Positions 1-7,432 of a DNA stretch of 43,659 bases are shown piece after piece. Positions within the stretch are counted from its first letter, which is position 1, and every line of letters begins with the position of its first letter. The notes beneath the pieces are model-generated. The model saw nothing but the letters and a program-made list of their open reading frames with translations, was not told the DNA's origin and did not search any database. The stretch comes from Nocardioides sp. Lineage in GTDB: Bacteria; Actinomycetota; Actinomycetes; Propionibacteriales; Nocardioidaceae. The stretch is taken from positions 1 through 43,659 of the forward strand of contig JAOPXU010000082.1 in NCBI GenBank assembly GCA_025964985.1. The letters run 5' to 3'. The position numbers and the translations under genes were made by a program.

Positions 1-1473
1 GCCGTCGAGCAGGGCATCTCGGTCAGCGTCACGCTGCTCAACTACCGCAAGGACGGCAGCGAGTTCTGGAACCAGGTCGACCTCAGCCCGGTCCGCGACC
101 CCGAGGGCCGCATCGCGCACTACGTCGGCATCCAGACCGACGTGACCGTGCGGGTCGAGGCCGAGCTGGAGACGCGCCGGGCGCTCGACGCCGAGCGCGA
201 GGCGCGCGCCGACGCCGAGACCGCCCGGAGCCGGGTCTCGTTCCTCATCGAGGCGATGAACCAGCTCAGCGGCACCCTCGACGTGGCCGAGTCGGCCGGC
301 CGCCTGCTGTCGCTGGTCGTGCCCTACCTCGCCGACTGGGCGGTGCTGCTGCCCAGCGGTCGCAGCGACCCGGCGCTCATGGTCGGACGCCACCGCCACG
401 CCGTGCGCCAGCACGACGTCGACGAGCTGCTGGCCGAGCTCCCCGCCGCGATGCGCGACGGCGTCCTGTCCGAGCTGCTGCTGGGCGACCAGCAGGTCCG
501 GCTCCTCGAGCTCAACGACCCCACGAGCCTCTACGAGCGCGCCCGCTACCTGCGCGACATGTCGCTCACCGAGCGCACGCGCGCACTCGGCGGCAACCAG
601 GCGCTGATGGTCGCGCTCAGCGGTCGGTCCGCGGTCCACGACGTCCTGGTGCTGGTCCGCGCCGAGGGGCGCCAGCAGTTCAGCGAGGCCGACGTCGACA
701 TGGCGCTCGACCTCGGCCGCCGCGCCGGCACCATCCTGGAGAACGCCAGCCTCTACGAGGCCCAGGCCCGCATCGCCGAGGTCCTGCAGCGCAGCCTGCT
801 GCCCGACCTGCCCCACATCGAAGGCGTCTCCTCCGCAGCGCGCTACCTCGCCAACGAGACCAGCGCCGAGATCGGCGGCGACTTCTACGAGCTCCTCGAC
901 TTCCACGACGCCGGCATCGGCATCGCCATCGGCGACGTCTCCGGGCACGACATCCTGGCCGCCGCCGCCATGGGCCACCTCAAGGGACTGCTGCGCGCCG
1001 CCGCCTTCGACGACTTCGCCTCACCGGCGACGGTGCTCGAGAAGGTCGACCGCCTCATGCTCGGCCTGGGCATGCCCACCATCGCCACCGCCGTCTTCGC
1101 CCACGCCGTCCCGCACGACGGCGGCTGGCGGCTGACCTGGACCGGCGCCGGTCACCCGCCGATGCTGGTGCGCCAGCCCGACGGCAAGGTCGACGTCCTG
1201 CCGGTGCACCTCAACGACGTGCTCCTCGGTCTGCAGGAGGGCGGCCGCACCCAGCACGAGGTGCGGCTCCCGCGCGGGGCGACCGTGATCGCCTACACCG
1301 ACGGGCTCGTCGAGCGCCGCGGTGAGACCCTCGACGAGGGCCTGCACCGCCTGCTCGACGCGGTCGCGAGCGGCCCGGTCGACGCCGAGCAGCTGTGCGA
1401 CCACGTGCTGGCCGCCATGGGCCGCGGCACCCGCGACGACGACATCGCGCTGCTCGCCGTCACCCTCGACTGA
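1..1473 (+). CDS. LOV/PAS-GAF-PP2C (SpoIIE-type) phosphatase, 5' end outside window
   Basis: The reading frame is open from base 1, so the gene starts upstream of the window; the first in-frame GTG at 142 is internal. The first ~45 residues are the second half of a PAS/LOV domain (NYRKDGSEFWNQ, then HYVGIQTDVT, with the Asn and Gln residues that contact flavin in LOV domains). A short charged coiled coil follows, then a GAF-like region (~75-250), then a PP2C/SpoIIE phosphatase with the metal-binding motifs GGDFYE, GDVSGHD, TDGLVERR and a final DDDIALLAV. Such proteins dephosphorylate STAS anti-anti-sigma factors in partner switching. It is a close paralogue of the complete protein at 24787-26988, whose LOV cysteine is visible; whether this copy has the cysteine cannot be seen here. 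The active-site acidic residues look intact, so it is probably active. Confidence 0.93.
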   Translation, partial: AVEQGISVSVTLLNYRKDGSEFWNQVDLSPVRDPEGRIAHYVGIQTDVTVRVEAELETRRALDAEREARADAETARSRVSFLIEAMNQLSGTLDVAESAGRLLSLVVPYLADWAVLLPSGRSDPALMVGRHRHAVRQHDVDELLAELPAAMRDGVLSELLLGDQQVRLLELNDPTSLYERARYLRDMSLTERTRALGGNQALMVALSGRSAVHDVLVLVRAEGRQQFSEADVDMALDLGRRAGTILENASLYEAQARIAEVLQRSLLPDLPHIEGVSSAARYLANETSAEIGGDFYELLDFHDAGIGIAIGDVSGHDILAAAAMGHLKGLLRAAAFDDFASPATVLEKVDRLMLGLGMPTIATAVFAHAVPHDGGWRLTWTGAGHPPMLVRQPDGKVDVLPVHLNDVLLGLQEGGRTQHEVRLPRGATVIAYTDGLVERRGETLDEGLHRLLDAVASGPVDAEQLCDHVLAAMGRGTRDDDIALLAVTLD

Positions 1474-1488
1474 GCGACGGGGGACGGG

Positions 1489-2553
1489 TCAGGCTACCCG
1501 GGCCGGACGACCTGCGGCGGCGAGCTGGCGGCGTACCTCGTCGAGCGTGGCGAGCACCGAGACCATCTCGGCGTGGTCGTGGAGCGGCGACTCGACGCGG
1601 CCCTCGGCGACGTAGTGCGCGAACGCCGTGGCCTGGAAGGCGTAGCCGTCGGTCGGCCCGCTGGCCGGTGGGTGGGTCCAGGAGGCGACGCGCTCGTCGT
1701 CCCACCCGCCCACGGTGACGGTGAGGCCGGTCGGCGCGAAGAACGGCGCCGTGAGCGCTGCTCTCCCGGCCGACCCGCCGACCTCGGCGGTCGTGGGCAG
1801 CGAGGTGACCAGCGACGTCGACAGCACGGCCGCCGCGTCGTCGGCGTGGGTGAGCAGGACGTGCGCGGTCACGTCGACGCCCGAGGGCGTGACGGTGCCG
1901 GTGGCCACGACGGACGTCGGTCGGCCGAGCACCATCGAGGCGAGGCTGACGGGGTAGATCCCCACGTCCAGCAGGGCTCCGCCGCCCAGGCCGGCGTCCC
2001 ACAGGCGGCTCGTGGGGTCGTAGGGCACGACCGTCCCGAAGTCGGCGCGCACGAGGTGCGGGTCGCCGATGACGCCGTCAGCGAGCACCTGGCGCAGCAC
2101 GTCGGTCTGCGGCAGGTAGCGCGTCCACATCGCCTCCATGGCCAGGACACCCGCGGACCGCGCGGCCGCGGTGATCTCGTCGGCGTCGGCGGCGCTCATC
2201 GCGATCGGCTTCTCCACCATCACGTGCTTGCCGGCGGCGATCGCCGCGAGGGCCTGCTCGCGGTGCAGCGGGTGCGGCGTGGCGATGTGGACGGCGTCGA
2301 CCTCGGGGTCGTCGAGCAGCGCGGCCAGATGGGGGTGGCACCGCTCGACGCCGTGCGCTCGGGCCACGGCCTCGGTCCGGATGGCGTCGCGCGCCGTCCA
2401 GGCGACCACGCGTTGCGCGGAGTGCGCGTGCACGGACGCGACGACCTGGGCGCCGATCCCGGTGCCGACGACCCCCCACCGCAGCGGCCGTACGCCGAGC
2501 GGGTCGAGCAGACGGGGAGCGGGGAGCAGCAACCCGCCCGACGGCCCGCTCAC
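1489..2553 (-). CDS. Gfo/Idh/MocA family NAD(P)-dependent oxidoreductase
   Basis: A 354-residue protein with an N-terminal Rossmann fold (GVVGTGIGA at ~27-35) and the family's EKP motif (E114-K115-P116, where Lys is catalytic), followed by the C-terminal substrate domain (GGALLDVGIYP). Family members oxidise or reduce sugars, inositols and related polyols; the substrate cannot be read from sequence. The GTG start at 2553 overlaps the TGA of the upstream ATPase remnant as GTGA, so translation was probably coupled to a sugar ABC transporter gene. Because that upstream gene is broken, this gene may have lost its original promoter. The ~25 residues before the Rossmann fold are a little long, but no better start exists downstream. 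The stop lies 16 bases from the stop of the convergent phosphatase. Confidence 0.88.
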   Translation of the reverse strand: MSGPSGGLLLPAPRLLDPLGVRPLRWGVVGTGIGAQVVASVHAHSAQRVVAWTARDAIRTEAVARAHGVERCHPHLAALLDDPEVDAVHIATPHPLHREQALAAIAAGKHVMVEKPIAMSAADADEITAAARSAGVLAMEAMWTRYLPQTDVLRQVLADGVIGDPHLVRADFGTVVPYDPTSRLWDAGLGGGALLDVGIYPVSLASMVLGRPTSVVATGTVTPSGVDVTAHVLLTHADDAAAVLSTSLVTSLPTTAEVGGSAGRAALTAPFFAPTGLTVTVGGWDDERVASWTHPPASGPTDGYAFQATAFAHYVAEGRVESPLHDHAEMVSVLATLDEVRRQLAAAGRPARVA

Positions 2554-3102
2554 GCCGACAGTCGGGCGCCGGTGGCCGTGTCGAAGACGTGCACCTGGGC
2601 GGGGTCGGTGGTGACGTGGATGGTGTCGCCCTTGCGCACCTGGTCGCGCCCGGAGACGCGCACGATGATGTTGGCCGGCGCGCCCTCGACGCCGGAGGTG
2701 CCGTAGACGTAGCCGTCGGCGCCGAGGTCCTCGACGACGGTGACCCGCACGGGCAGGCCGCCCTCGGACTCCGAGACGATGCGCCACGACTCCGGCCGCA
2801 CGCCGACCGTGACGTGGCCCGACATCTTCTGGGCCGCGGCGGGGTCGACGGGCAGCAGGTGCTCTCCGAGGCTGGCGCGCCCGTCGACGACGGTGGCCTC
2901 GAGCAGGTTCATCTGCGGCGAGCCGATGAAGCCGGCGACGAAGAGGTTGACCGGCTTGTCGTAGAGGCCGAGCGGGGTGTCGACCTGCTGCAGCACGCCG
3001 TCCTTCTTCACCGCGACGCGGTCGCCCATCGTCATCGCCTCGACCTGGTCGTGGGTGACGTAGACGGTGGTGACGCCGAGCTCGGACTGCAGGTCGCGCG
3101 GC
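2550..3102 (-). pseudogene. Truncated UgpC/MalK-type sugar ABC transporter ATPase (C-terminal half only)
   Basis: The readable part begins near LQSELG and continues through the switch histidine motif (VYVTHDQVEAMTMGDR) into the regulatory C-terminal TOBE-type domain, ending at TGA 2550-2552. About 180 residues remain, against ~370 for full-length carbohydrate importers' ATPases. Walker A, the ABC signature and Walker B are all missing. The frame stays open further upstream on this strand, but those residues are only the antisense of a phosphatase gene and do not resemble any ATPase. Without the nucleotide-binding half it cannot function. Its 5' break abuts the 5' break of the phosphatase remnant on the other strand (see junction). 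Confidence 0.85.
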
Positions 3103-3105
3103 TCG
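3088..3105. other. Rearrangement junction between two 5'-truncated genes
   Basis: Left of this point the minus strand encodes the C-terminal half of an ABC ATPase; right of it the plus strand encodes the C-terminal half of a PP2C phosphatase. Both genes lose their N-terminal halves here. The exact base is ambiguous because the sequence around GCGCGGCTCGAG fits both reading frames. The simplest history is a deletion inside a divergently transcribed gene pair that removed both 5' halves and the shared promoter. An assembly misjoin is the alternative. Confidence 0.75.
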
Positions 3106-3506
3106 AGCCCCTGCCCGACGGCGCCACCCGGCTGCGCTGGTCCAACGCCGGGCACCCGCCGCCGGTCCTGCTGACACCCGACGGCGCGGCCGGCCCGCGC
3201 GCCCGGCTGCTCTGGGCCGACCACGCCGACCCCATGCTCGGCCTCGTCGAGCAGGGGATCGACGACCTGGCACGCGTGGAGTCCGAGGTCGTCGCGCCGG
3301 CCGGGTCGGTGCTGCAGCTCTTCACCGACGGCCTCGTCGAGCGGCGCGGCGAGTCGCTGACCGACGGGCTGGAGCGGCTGTGCGCCGCGATGGACGAGCT
3401 CGGCTCGCAGGGCGACAACCTCGACGTCCTGTGCGACGAGCTGCTCAGCCGCATGCTGCACCTCGCCAACGAGGACGACATCGCGCTGGTCGCCGTCCGG
3501 CTCTAG
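3088..3506 (+). pseudogene. Truncated PP2C (SpoIIE-type) phosphatase, C-terminal fragment
   Basis: About 139 codons of a SpoIIE-like phosphatase are preserved: RLRWSNAGHPPP, then TDGLVERRGESL and the terminal metal-binding motif EDDIALVAV, ending at TAG 3504-3506. The N-terminal half of the catalytic domain (the GGDFYE and GDV.GHG motifs) and any sensor domain are absent. There is no convincing start codon with a ribosome binding site at the fragment's beginning. It differs clearly in sequence from the two LOV phosphatases of the window, so it is the remnant of a separate gene. Its stop is 21 bases from the stop of the convergent sigma factor gene. Confidence 0.85.
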
Positions 3507-3527
3507 CCGACGGCCCGGCCACCGGGC

Positions 3528-4397
3528 TCAGTTGACGATGCTGGCGCGCAGCCGGCGCAGGATGCGCTCGAGCCGCCGGCCGACCTCGGTGCCGCTGATG
3601 CCCAGCCGCTCACCGATCTCGCTCTGGGTCTGCTGCTCGTAGAAGCGCATGAACAGCACCTGGCGGTCGCGCTGGCCGACGCCGTCGAGCGCGTGCTCGA
3701 GCACGGCCCGGTCCTCGACGCGGTCGTAGGTCTCGTGCGGCCCGACCTGGACGACGTCGCCCAGGACCGCACCGCCGGCGTCGTCGCCGATCACGACGTC
3801 GAGGGAGAGGGGTCGTCCGGCGTCCATCGTCGCCTGCACCTCGTCGTACTCCTCACGGGTGATGTCGAGCGCGGCACAGACCTCGGCCGCGTCCGGCTCA
3901 CGACCGAGCTGGCCGGTCAGGTCGGTGACGGTGGCCCGGATCTGGCCGTCGAGCTCGTGCGTTCGTCGCGGCAGCCGCATCGTGCGGACGCGGTCGCGCA
4001 GGAACCGCTGGATCTCCCCGCGCATGGTCGGCACGGCGTAGGTCAGCAGGTTGTCGGCGGATGCGGGGTCGTAGCGCTGGACGGCCTTGACCAGACCCTC
4101 GTACGCCGTCTGCCGCAGGTCCTCGAGCGCGGCGCCGCGGTTCTGGTAGCGCTGGGCCACGGCGTCGGCGACCCGGCAGTTGAGGATGACGACGGTGTCG
4201 AGCAGCTCGGCGCGCAGCCCGGCCTCGGCCGTGCGGGCCCGGGCCAGCAGGTCCCGGGTGCGCTCGGCCCGCTCGGAGCGGCTGAGGGTGGTGAGCCCGC
4301 CGCGGGCCCCTGTCGGGGTCATCCTGGTCGCGGTGTCTCCTGCGGCGTCAGCGGCCGCGGTCCTGCCGGGCGCGCGCGAAGGGGCCTGCTCGGTCAT
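3528..4397 (-). CDS. SigB/SigF/SigG-type RNA polymerase sigma factor
   Basis: A ~289-residue sigma-70 family protein of the stress/partner-switching type. Region 2 is clear (EDLRQTAYEGLVKAVQRYDP, then TYAVPTMRGEIQRFLRD and VRTMRLPRR), as are region 3 and a region 4 helix-turn-helix (TQSEIGERLGISGTEVGRRL). Actinobacterial SigF-like factors are held by RsbW-type kinases and released by unphosphorylated STAS proteins; phosphatase, kinase and STAS genes all occur in this window, which suggests but does not prove a link. The start is uncertain: ATG 4397 is used here, while ATG 4322 has AGGAG ~14 nt upstream and is the main alternative. The frame stays open further upstream, but that part is low-complexity and unlike sigma factors. 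Confidence 0.87.
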   Translation of the reverse strand: MTEQAPSRAPGRTAAADAAGDTATRMTPTGARGGLTTLSRSERAERTRDLLARARTAEAGLRAELLDTVVILNCRVADAVAQRYQNRGAALEDLRQTAYEGLVKAVQRYDPASADNLLTYAVPTMRGEIQRFLRDRVRTMRLPRRTHELDGQIRATVTDLTGQLGREPDAAEVCAALDITREEYDEVQATMDAGRPLSLDVVIGDDAGGAVLGDVVQVGPHETYDRVEDRAVLEHALDGVGQRDRQVLFMRFYEQQTQSEIGERLGISGTEVGRRLERILRRLRASIVN

Positions 4398-4747
4398 GCG
4401 GGTGTCCAATCCGTCCGAGGTGAGGGGGGTGCCGACGCGCCCATCGCCGGTGCTCTTGGACGGTAGCGACGGGTTGCCGCCCGTCTCGTCCCCCGCTCGG
4501 GTGGTCACGGCGCGGCAGACACCCCGGGGGCGGGGCCTCCCGGGGCGCTGCTGCTGCGCCGACGACGGCCACGTCGCTGTGCGCGCAAGGGTGGTCCACC
4601 CCTGTCCCGATGAGAAGTCATCCGTCCCTGCGTGGTGAGCCTGCGTCCAGTGTGCGTCGGTGGAGCGGGCCGTGTCCGCATCTTCGGGTGATCCTGCGGG
4701 TTTCGTGAGGACCGCCCTGATCGGTGCGGTGCTGGGTACCGAACGGC
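4398..4747. other. Intergenic region between divergent genes, no gene seen
   Basis: About 350 bases lie between the sigma factor start and a small divergent gene. Open frames here are low-complexity, GC-driven shadows. There are short GC-rich inverted repeats around 4530-4550 but no tRNA, clear terminator or recognisable small gene. The right end carries GGGTAC at 4734-4739, a possible SigB-type -10 element, 8 nt before the ATG at 4748. Confidence 0.5.
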
Positions 4748-4996
4748 ATGGAGCAGCAGGGCGCCGGGGACGACGTGGGCGCGCGGTTCGAGGACGTCGT
4801 GCAGGAAGCGGTCGACGCGACGTCGACGGCGTACACGAACGACGCCGGGATCGACGTCGAGGACTTCCTGCGGGGTCAGCTGTCGAGCCGCGGGGTCGCC
4901 GACCTCGCCGAGCCCCGGGTCGGCGGGCTGGTGGCGGCGATCCGGTCGGGCCACGGGGTCGAGCTCGGCGAGCACGACGGGTCCGTCCAGCCCTGA
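4748..4996 (+). CDS. Small acidic hypothetical protein
   Basis: An 82-residue open frame from ATG 4748 (MEQQGAG) to TGA. It is acidic and probably helical at the N-terminus, with no signal peptide, membrane segment or cysteine pair. I do not recognise the family. The case for it being real rests on its sensible amino-acid composition, its position alone in a gap between opposed genes, and a GGGTAC element 8 nt before the start. There is no good Shine-Dalgarno sequence, so it would have to be leaderless if expressed. Closeness to the stress-type sigma factor gene suggests a possible regulon member, which is inference only. Confidence 0.5.
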   Translation: MEQQGAGDDVGARFEDVVQEAVDATSTAYTNDAGIDVEDFLRGQLSSRGVADLAEPRVGGLVAAIRSGHGVELGEHDGSVQP

Positions 4997-5078
4997 CCGG
5001 GGGAGCTCGAGGCACACGGGCCGGCCGGTCCGTCCACGCCTGACGGAGCCGACCGGCCCGCGGCCGCTCGGTGGGGGC

Positions 5079-5318
5079 TCAGCCCTGCGGGCTGGTGTTG
5101 TCGGTGCCGCCCAGCTGGGCGAGGAACGCGTGGCAGCGGTGGGCGCGCTGGCTGTCCTGCTCCATCACCTCGCGGAAGAACGCCGCGATCTCGTCCTGGC
5201 CGGCGTTCTCGGCGTCGCGGACGTACTGGCCGTAGTCGTGCCCGGCCTTGAGCGCGTGGTACTGCAGCGAGATGAGGTCGAAGGTGACGTCGTCGAAGCC
5301 GGTCTCTCCGGTGGCCAT
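5079..5318 (-). CDS. Small conserved-looking helical protein
   Basis: A 79-residue protein from ATG 5318, preceded by GAGAGGA as ribosome binding site. Two long amphipathic helices are evident, with Glu/His-containing segments (ISLQYHALKAGHDYGQY and EQDSQRAHRCHAF) reminiscent of half of a ferritin-like bundle. I recall similar short proteins in actinobacteria without known function, so no activity is assigned. It stands alone between a small plus-strand gene and the histidine kinase. A GGGTAC box on its strand (complement of 5373-5378) could be a SigB-type -10 element about 55 nt upstream of the start. Confidence 0.72.
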   Translation of the reverse strand: MATGETGFDDVTFDLISLQYHALKAGHDYGQYVRDAENAGQDEIAAFFREVMEQDSQRAHRCHAFLAQLGGTDNTSPQG

Positions 5319-5519
5319 GGCGGTCCTCTCGGTAGGGGGTGGGGCGGGTCGGAACGGGGTGGAAGGAGGTCGGTACCCCTCTCGCGACGTGCGTTCCCCA
5401 GCCCGAGGGGGTGAAGGGGGCCGGCCCTCGAAGGGGAGCAATTTCGCCGTGTCGGCCCGGCGTGACCGGGGCGGTGCCAGGATGTATGGGACACGATCAC
5501 GGCAGCTGCGGGAGGACCG

Positions 5520-6728
5520 ATGGTGAGACGTCTCGCCACGGAGTGGGAGGCCGACGAGTCCTTCGACCGCTACGCCCGTCTGGTGTGCGGCTCCCTCGGC
5601 GTCCCCGTGAGCATCGTGTCGATCGTCGAGCCCACGCGGCAGGTGTTCCCCGGTGCCCTCGGCCTGCCCGAGCCGCACCAGACGCTGCGCGAGACGCCGC
5701 TGTCGCACTCGTTCTGCCAGTACGTCGTGGCCGACGGCTGCGCCCTCGTCGTGCGCGACGCGCGCGAGGACGAGCGCCTGCGCGACAACCTCGCGATCCG
5801 CGACCTCGACGTCATCGCCTACGCCGGCTACCCGCTCACCGACGGCGACGGGACCGTGATCGGCTCGCTCGCCGCCATCCACTCGACCCCGCACGAGTGG
5901 ACCGAGGCCGAGCTGGCCACCCTGCGCGACCTCGCCGCCGCCTGCTCGACCGAGCTGGCCCAGCGCGACCTCGCCGCGAGCCTGACCGACATGGTCGAGC
6001 ACCTCGAGCGCAGCAACGGCCGGCTGATGGCCTTCGCCGGTCAGGTCAGCCACGACCTCCGCTCACCGCTGGCCGGCATGGCCAGCTCGCTGGAGATGCT
6101 CGACGACATGAGTGGCCTCGACGGCTCCGGTGAGAACCAGGTCCGCTTCCTGCTCGAGCGCGCGCAGCGCAGCACGACCCGGATGGCGACGCTGGTCGCC
6201 AGCGTCTTCGAGTTCGCCCGGGTCGGCGGCCGTCTCCACCTGAAGCCCGTCGACGTCGCCACGGTCGTCGCGGCGGCCTGGGAGGACGTCCACCCCGGGC
6301 CCGGCGCCCGGCTCGACGTCGTCGGCGTCCTCGACGACGTCGTCGCCGACGACGTGCAGCTGCACCTCGTCCTGCAGAACCTGCTGGGCAACGCCGTCAA
6401 GTACGCCCCCGGCTCGCCCATCGAGCTCTCCACCCGCATCGACACCGCCACCAACAGCGACGTCGACGGCGACGGCGACACCTGGACCCTCTGCGTCGTC
6501 GACCACGGACCCGGCATCGCCGCCGACGAGCGCGTGCGGGTCCTCGACTCCTTCGTGCGGCTCGACACCAGCGTGCCGGGCGCCGGCCTCGGCCTGGCAA
6601 CCTGCCGCCAGGCCGTCGAGGCCCACGGTGGCGAGATCGTCATGGAGGCGACCCCCGGCGGCGGCACCACCGTGCGGCTGACCCTGCCCCTCGTCGACCA
6701 GCTGACCCCCGAGCGGAGCCCCTCGTGA
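5520..6728 (+). CDS. GAF-domain sensor histidine kinase
   Basis: A 402-residue soluble kinase with no membrane segment. Residues ~15-155 form a GAF domain (FPGALGLPEP, SHSFCQYVV, YAGYPLTDGDG). The dimerisation/phosphoacceptor region carries QVSHDLRSPL with His178. The catalytic ATPase domain has an N box (NLLGNAVKYA, ~287-296), G1 (DHGPGIA, ~328-334) and G2 (GAGLGLATC, ~354-362). GGGAGGA precedes ATG 5520. Its TGA overlaps the GTG start of the response regulator as GTGA, so the two are almost certainly a cognate pair. The cytoplasmic GAF input suggests it senses an internal ligand, redox state or light; Cys66 and Cys74 in the GAF domain are possible sensor residues, but the signal is unknown. 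Confidence 0.93.
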   Translation: MVRRLATEWEADESFDRYARLVCGSLGVPVSIVSIVEPTRQVFPGALGLPEPHQTLRETPLSHSFCQYVVADGCALVVRDAREDERLRDNLAIRDLDVIAYAGYPLTDGDGTVIGSLAAIHSTPHEWTEAELATLRDLAAACSTELAQRDLAASLTDMVEHLERSNGRLMAFAGQVSHDLRSPLAGMASSLEMLDDMSGLDGSGENQVRFLLERAQRSTTRMATLVASVFEFARVGGRLHLKPVDVATVVAAAWEDVHPGPGARLDVVGVLDDVVADDVQLHLVLQNLLGNAVKYAPGSPIELSTRIDTATNSDVDGDGDTWTLCVVDHGPGIAADERVRVLDSFVRLDTSVPGAGLGLATCRQAVEAHGGEIVMEATPGGGTTVRLTLPLVDQLTPERSPS

Positions 6729-7417
6729 ACATGACAGCCACAGCCGAGACCGCCACCGACCGCTCGGTGCTGCGCGTCGCGGTCGCCAACGACTTCGACA
6801 TCGTGGTGGCCGGCATCGCCGCCGTCCTGCGCGCCTTCCCCGACGACGTCGAGGTGGTCGAGCTCGACGTCCGCGTGCCCGTCGTCTCCGACGTCGACGT
6901 GGTCCTCTACGACTCCTTCGGCCAGGTCCACGGACCCGGCCTCGACTTCGACGAGCTCGTGCGCTCCGACACCGCCAAGGTCGTCGTCTTCAGCTGGGAC
7001 ACCGACGACGAGCTCGTACGCCGCTCGCTCGCCGCCGGAGCCGACGGCTACCTGCCCAAGGCGGTCACCGCCGAGGTGCTGGTCGACGCGCTGCGCCGCG
7101 TCCACGCGGGCGAGCGGGTCACGCCCCGGTCGCTCCCGGCCGAGGGTCTCCCCGCCGACCCGCCGCCCGAGCTCGGCGCCTGGCCCGGCGCCGACGAGGG
7201 CATCAGTGCCCGCGAGTCCGAGATCCTCAGCCTGATCTGCCAGGGCCTGAGCAACGAGGAGATCGCGGCGCGCGCCTTCCTCGGCATCAACACCATCAAG
7301 ACCTACATCCGCACCCTCTACCGCAAGATCGGCGCCGAGAGCCGCACGCAGGCCGTGCTCTGGGGCATCGACCACGGCTTCCGGCCCGTGCCGCGGCGCT
7401 CGCTGCGCGACGCCTGA
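6725..7417 (+). CDS. LuxR/NarL-type response regulator
   Basis: A 230-residue two-domain regulator. The receiver domain has the phosphoacceptor Asp63 (VVLYDSF), a single acidic residue at the first strand (VANDFD), the conserved Ser (VFSW) and the Lys (GYLPK). The C-terminal LuxR helix-turn-helix spans ~157-215 (ARESEILSLICQGLSNEEIA, then INTIKTYIRTLYRKIG). The GTG start at 6725 overlaps the stop of the histidine kinase; ATG 6731, two codons later, is a possible alternative. It probably works as a DNA-binding output of that kinase. A clear paralogue lies at 27106-27735 beside the second LOV phosphatase, so the kinase, phosphatase and regulator parts may have been duplicated as a set. Confidence 0.93.
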   Translation: MNMTATAETATDRSVLRVAVANDFDIVVAGIAAVLRAFPDDVEVVELDVRVPVVSDVDVVLYDSFGQVHGPGLDFDELVRSDTAKVVVFSWDTDDELVRRSLAAGADGYLPKAVTAEVLVDALRRVHAGERVTPRSLPAEGLPADPPPELGAWPGADEGISARESEILSLICQGLSNEEIAARAFLGINTIKTYIRTLYRKIGAESRTQAVLWGIDHGFRPVPRRSLRDA

Positions 7418-7432
7418 CCCCGGTCTGGACGC

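Noticed and set aside
1489-3273. A single 594-codon minus-strand frame suggesting a fusion of something with the Gfo/Idh/MocA oxidoreductase
   Set aside because: The part upstream of 2553 is the ATPase remnant and phosphatase antisense read out of frame. The GTG overlapping the ATPase stop is the proper start.
2550-3461. A full-looking 303-codon ABC ATPase frame
   Set aside because: Residues encoded upstream of ~3102 are antisense of the plus-strand phosphatase fragment (NAGHPPP, TDGLVERR) and do not match any ATPase N-terminus.
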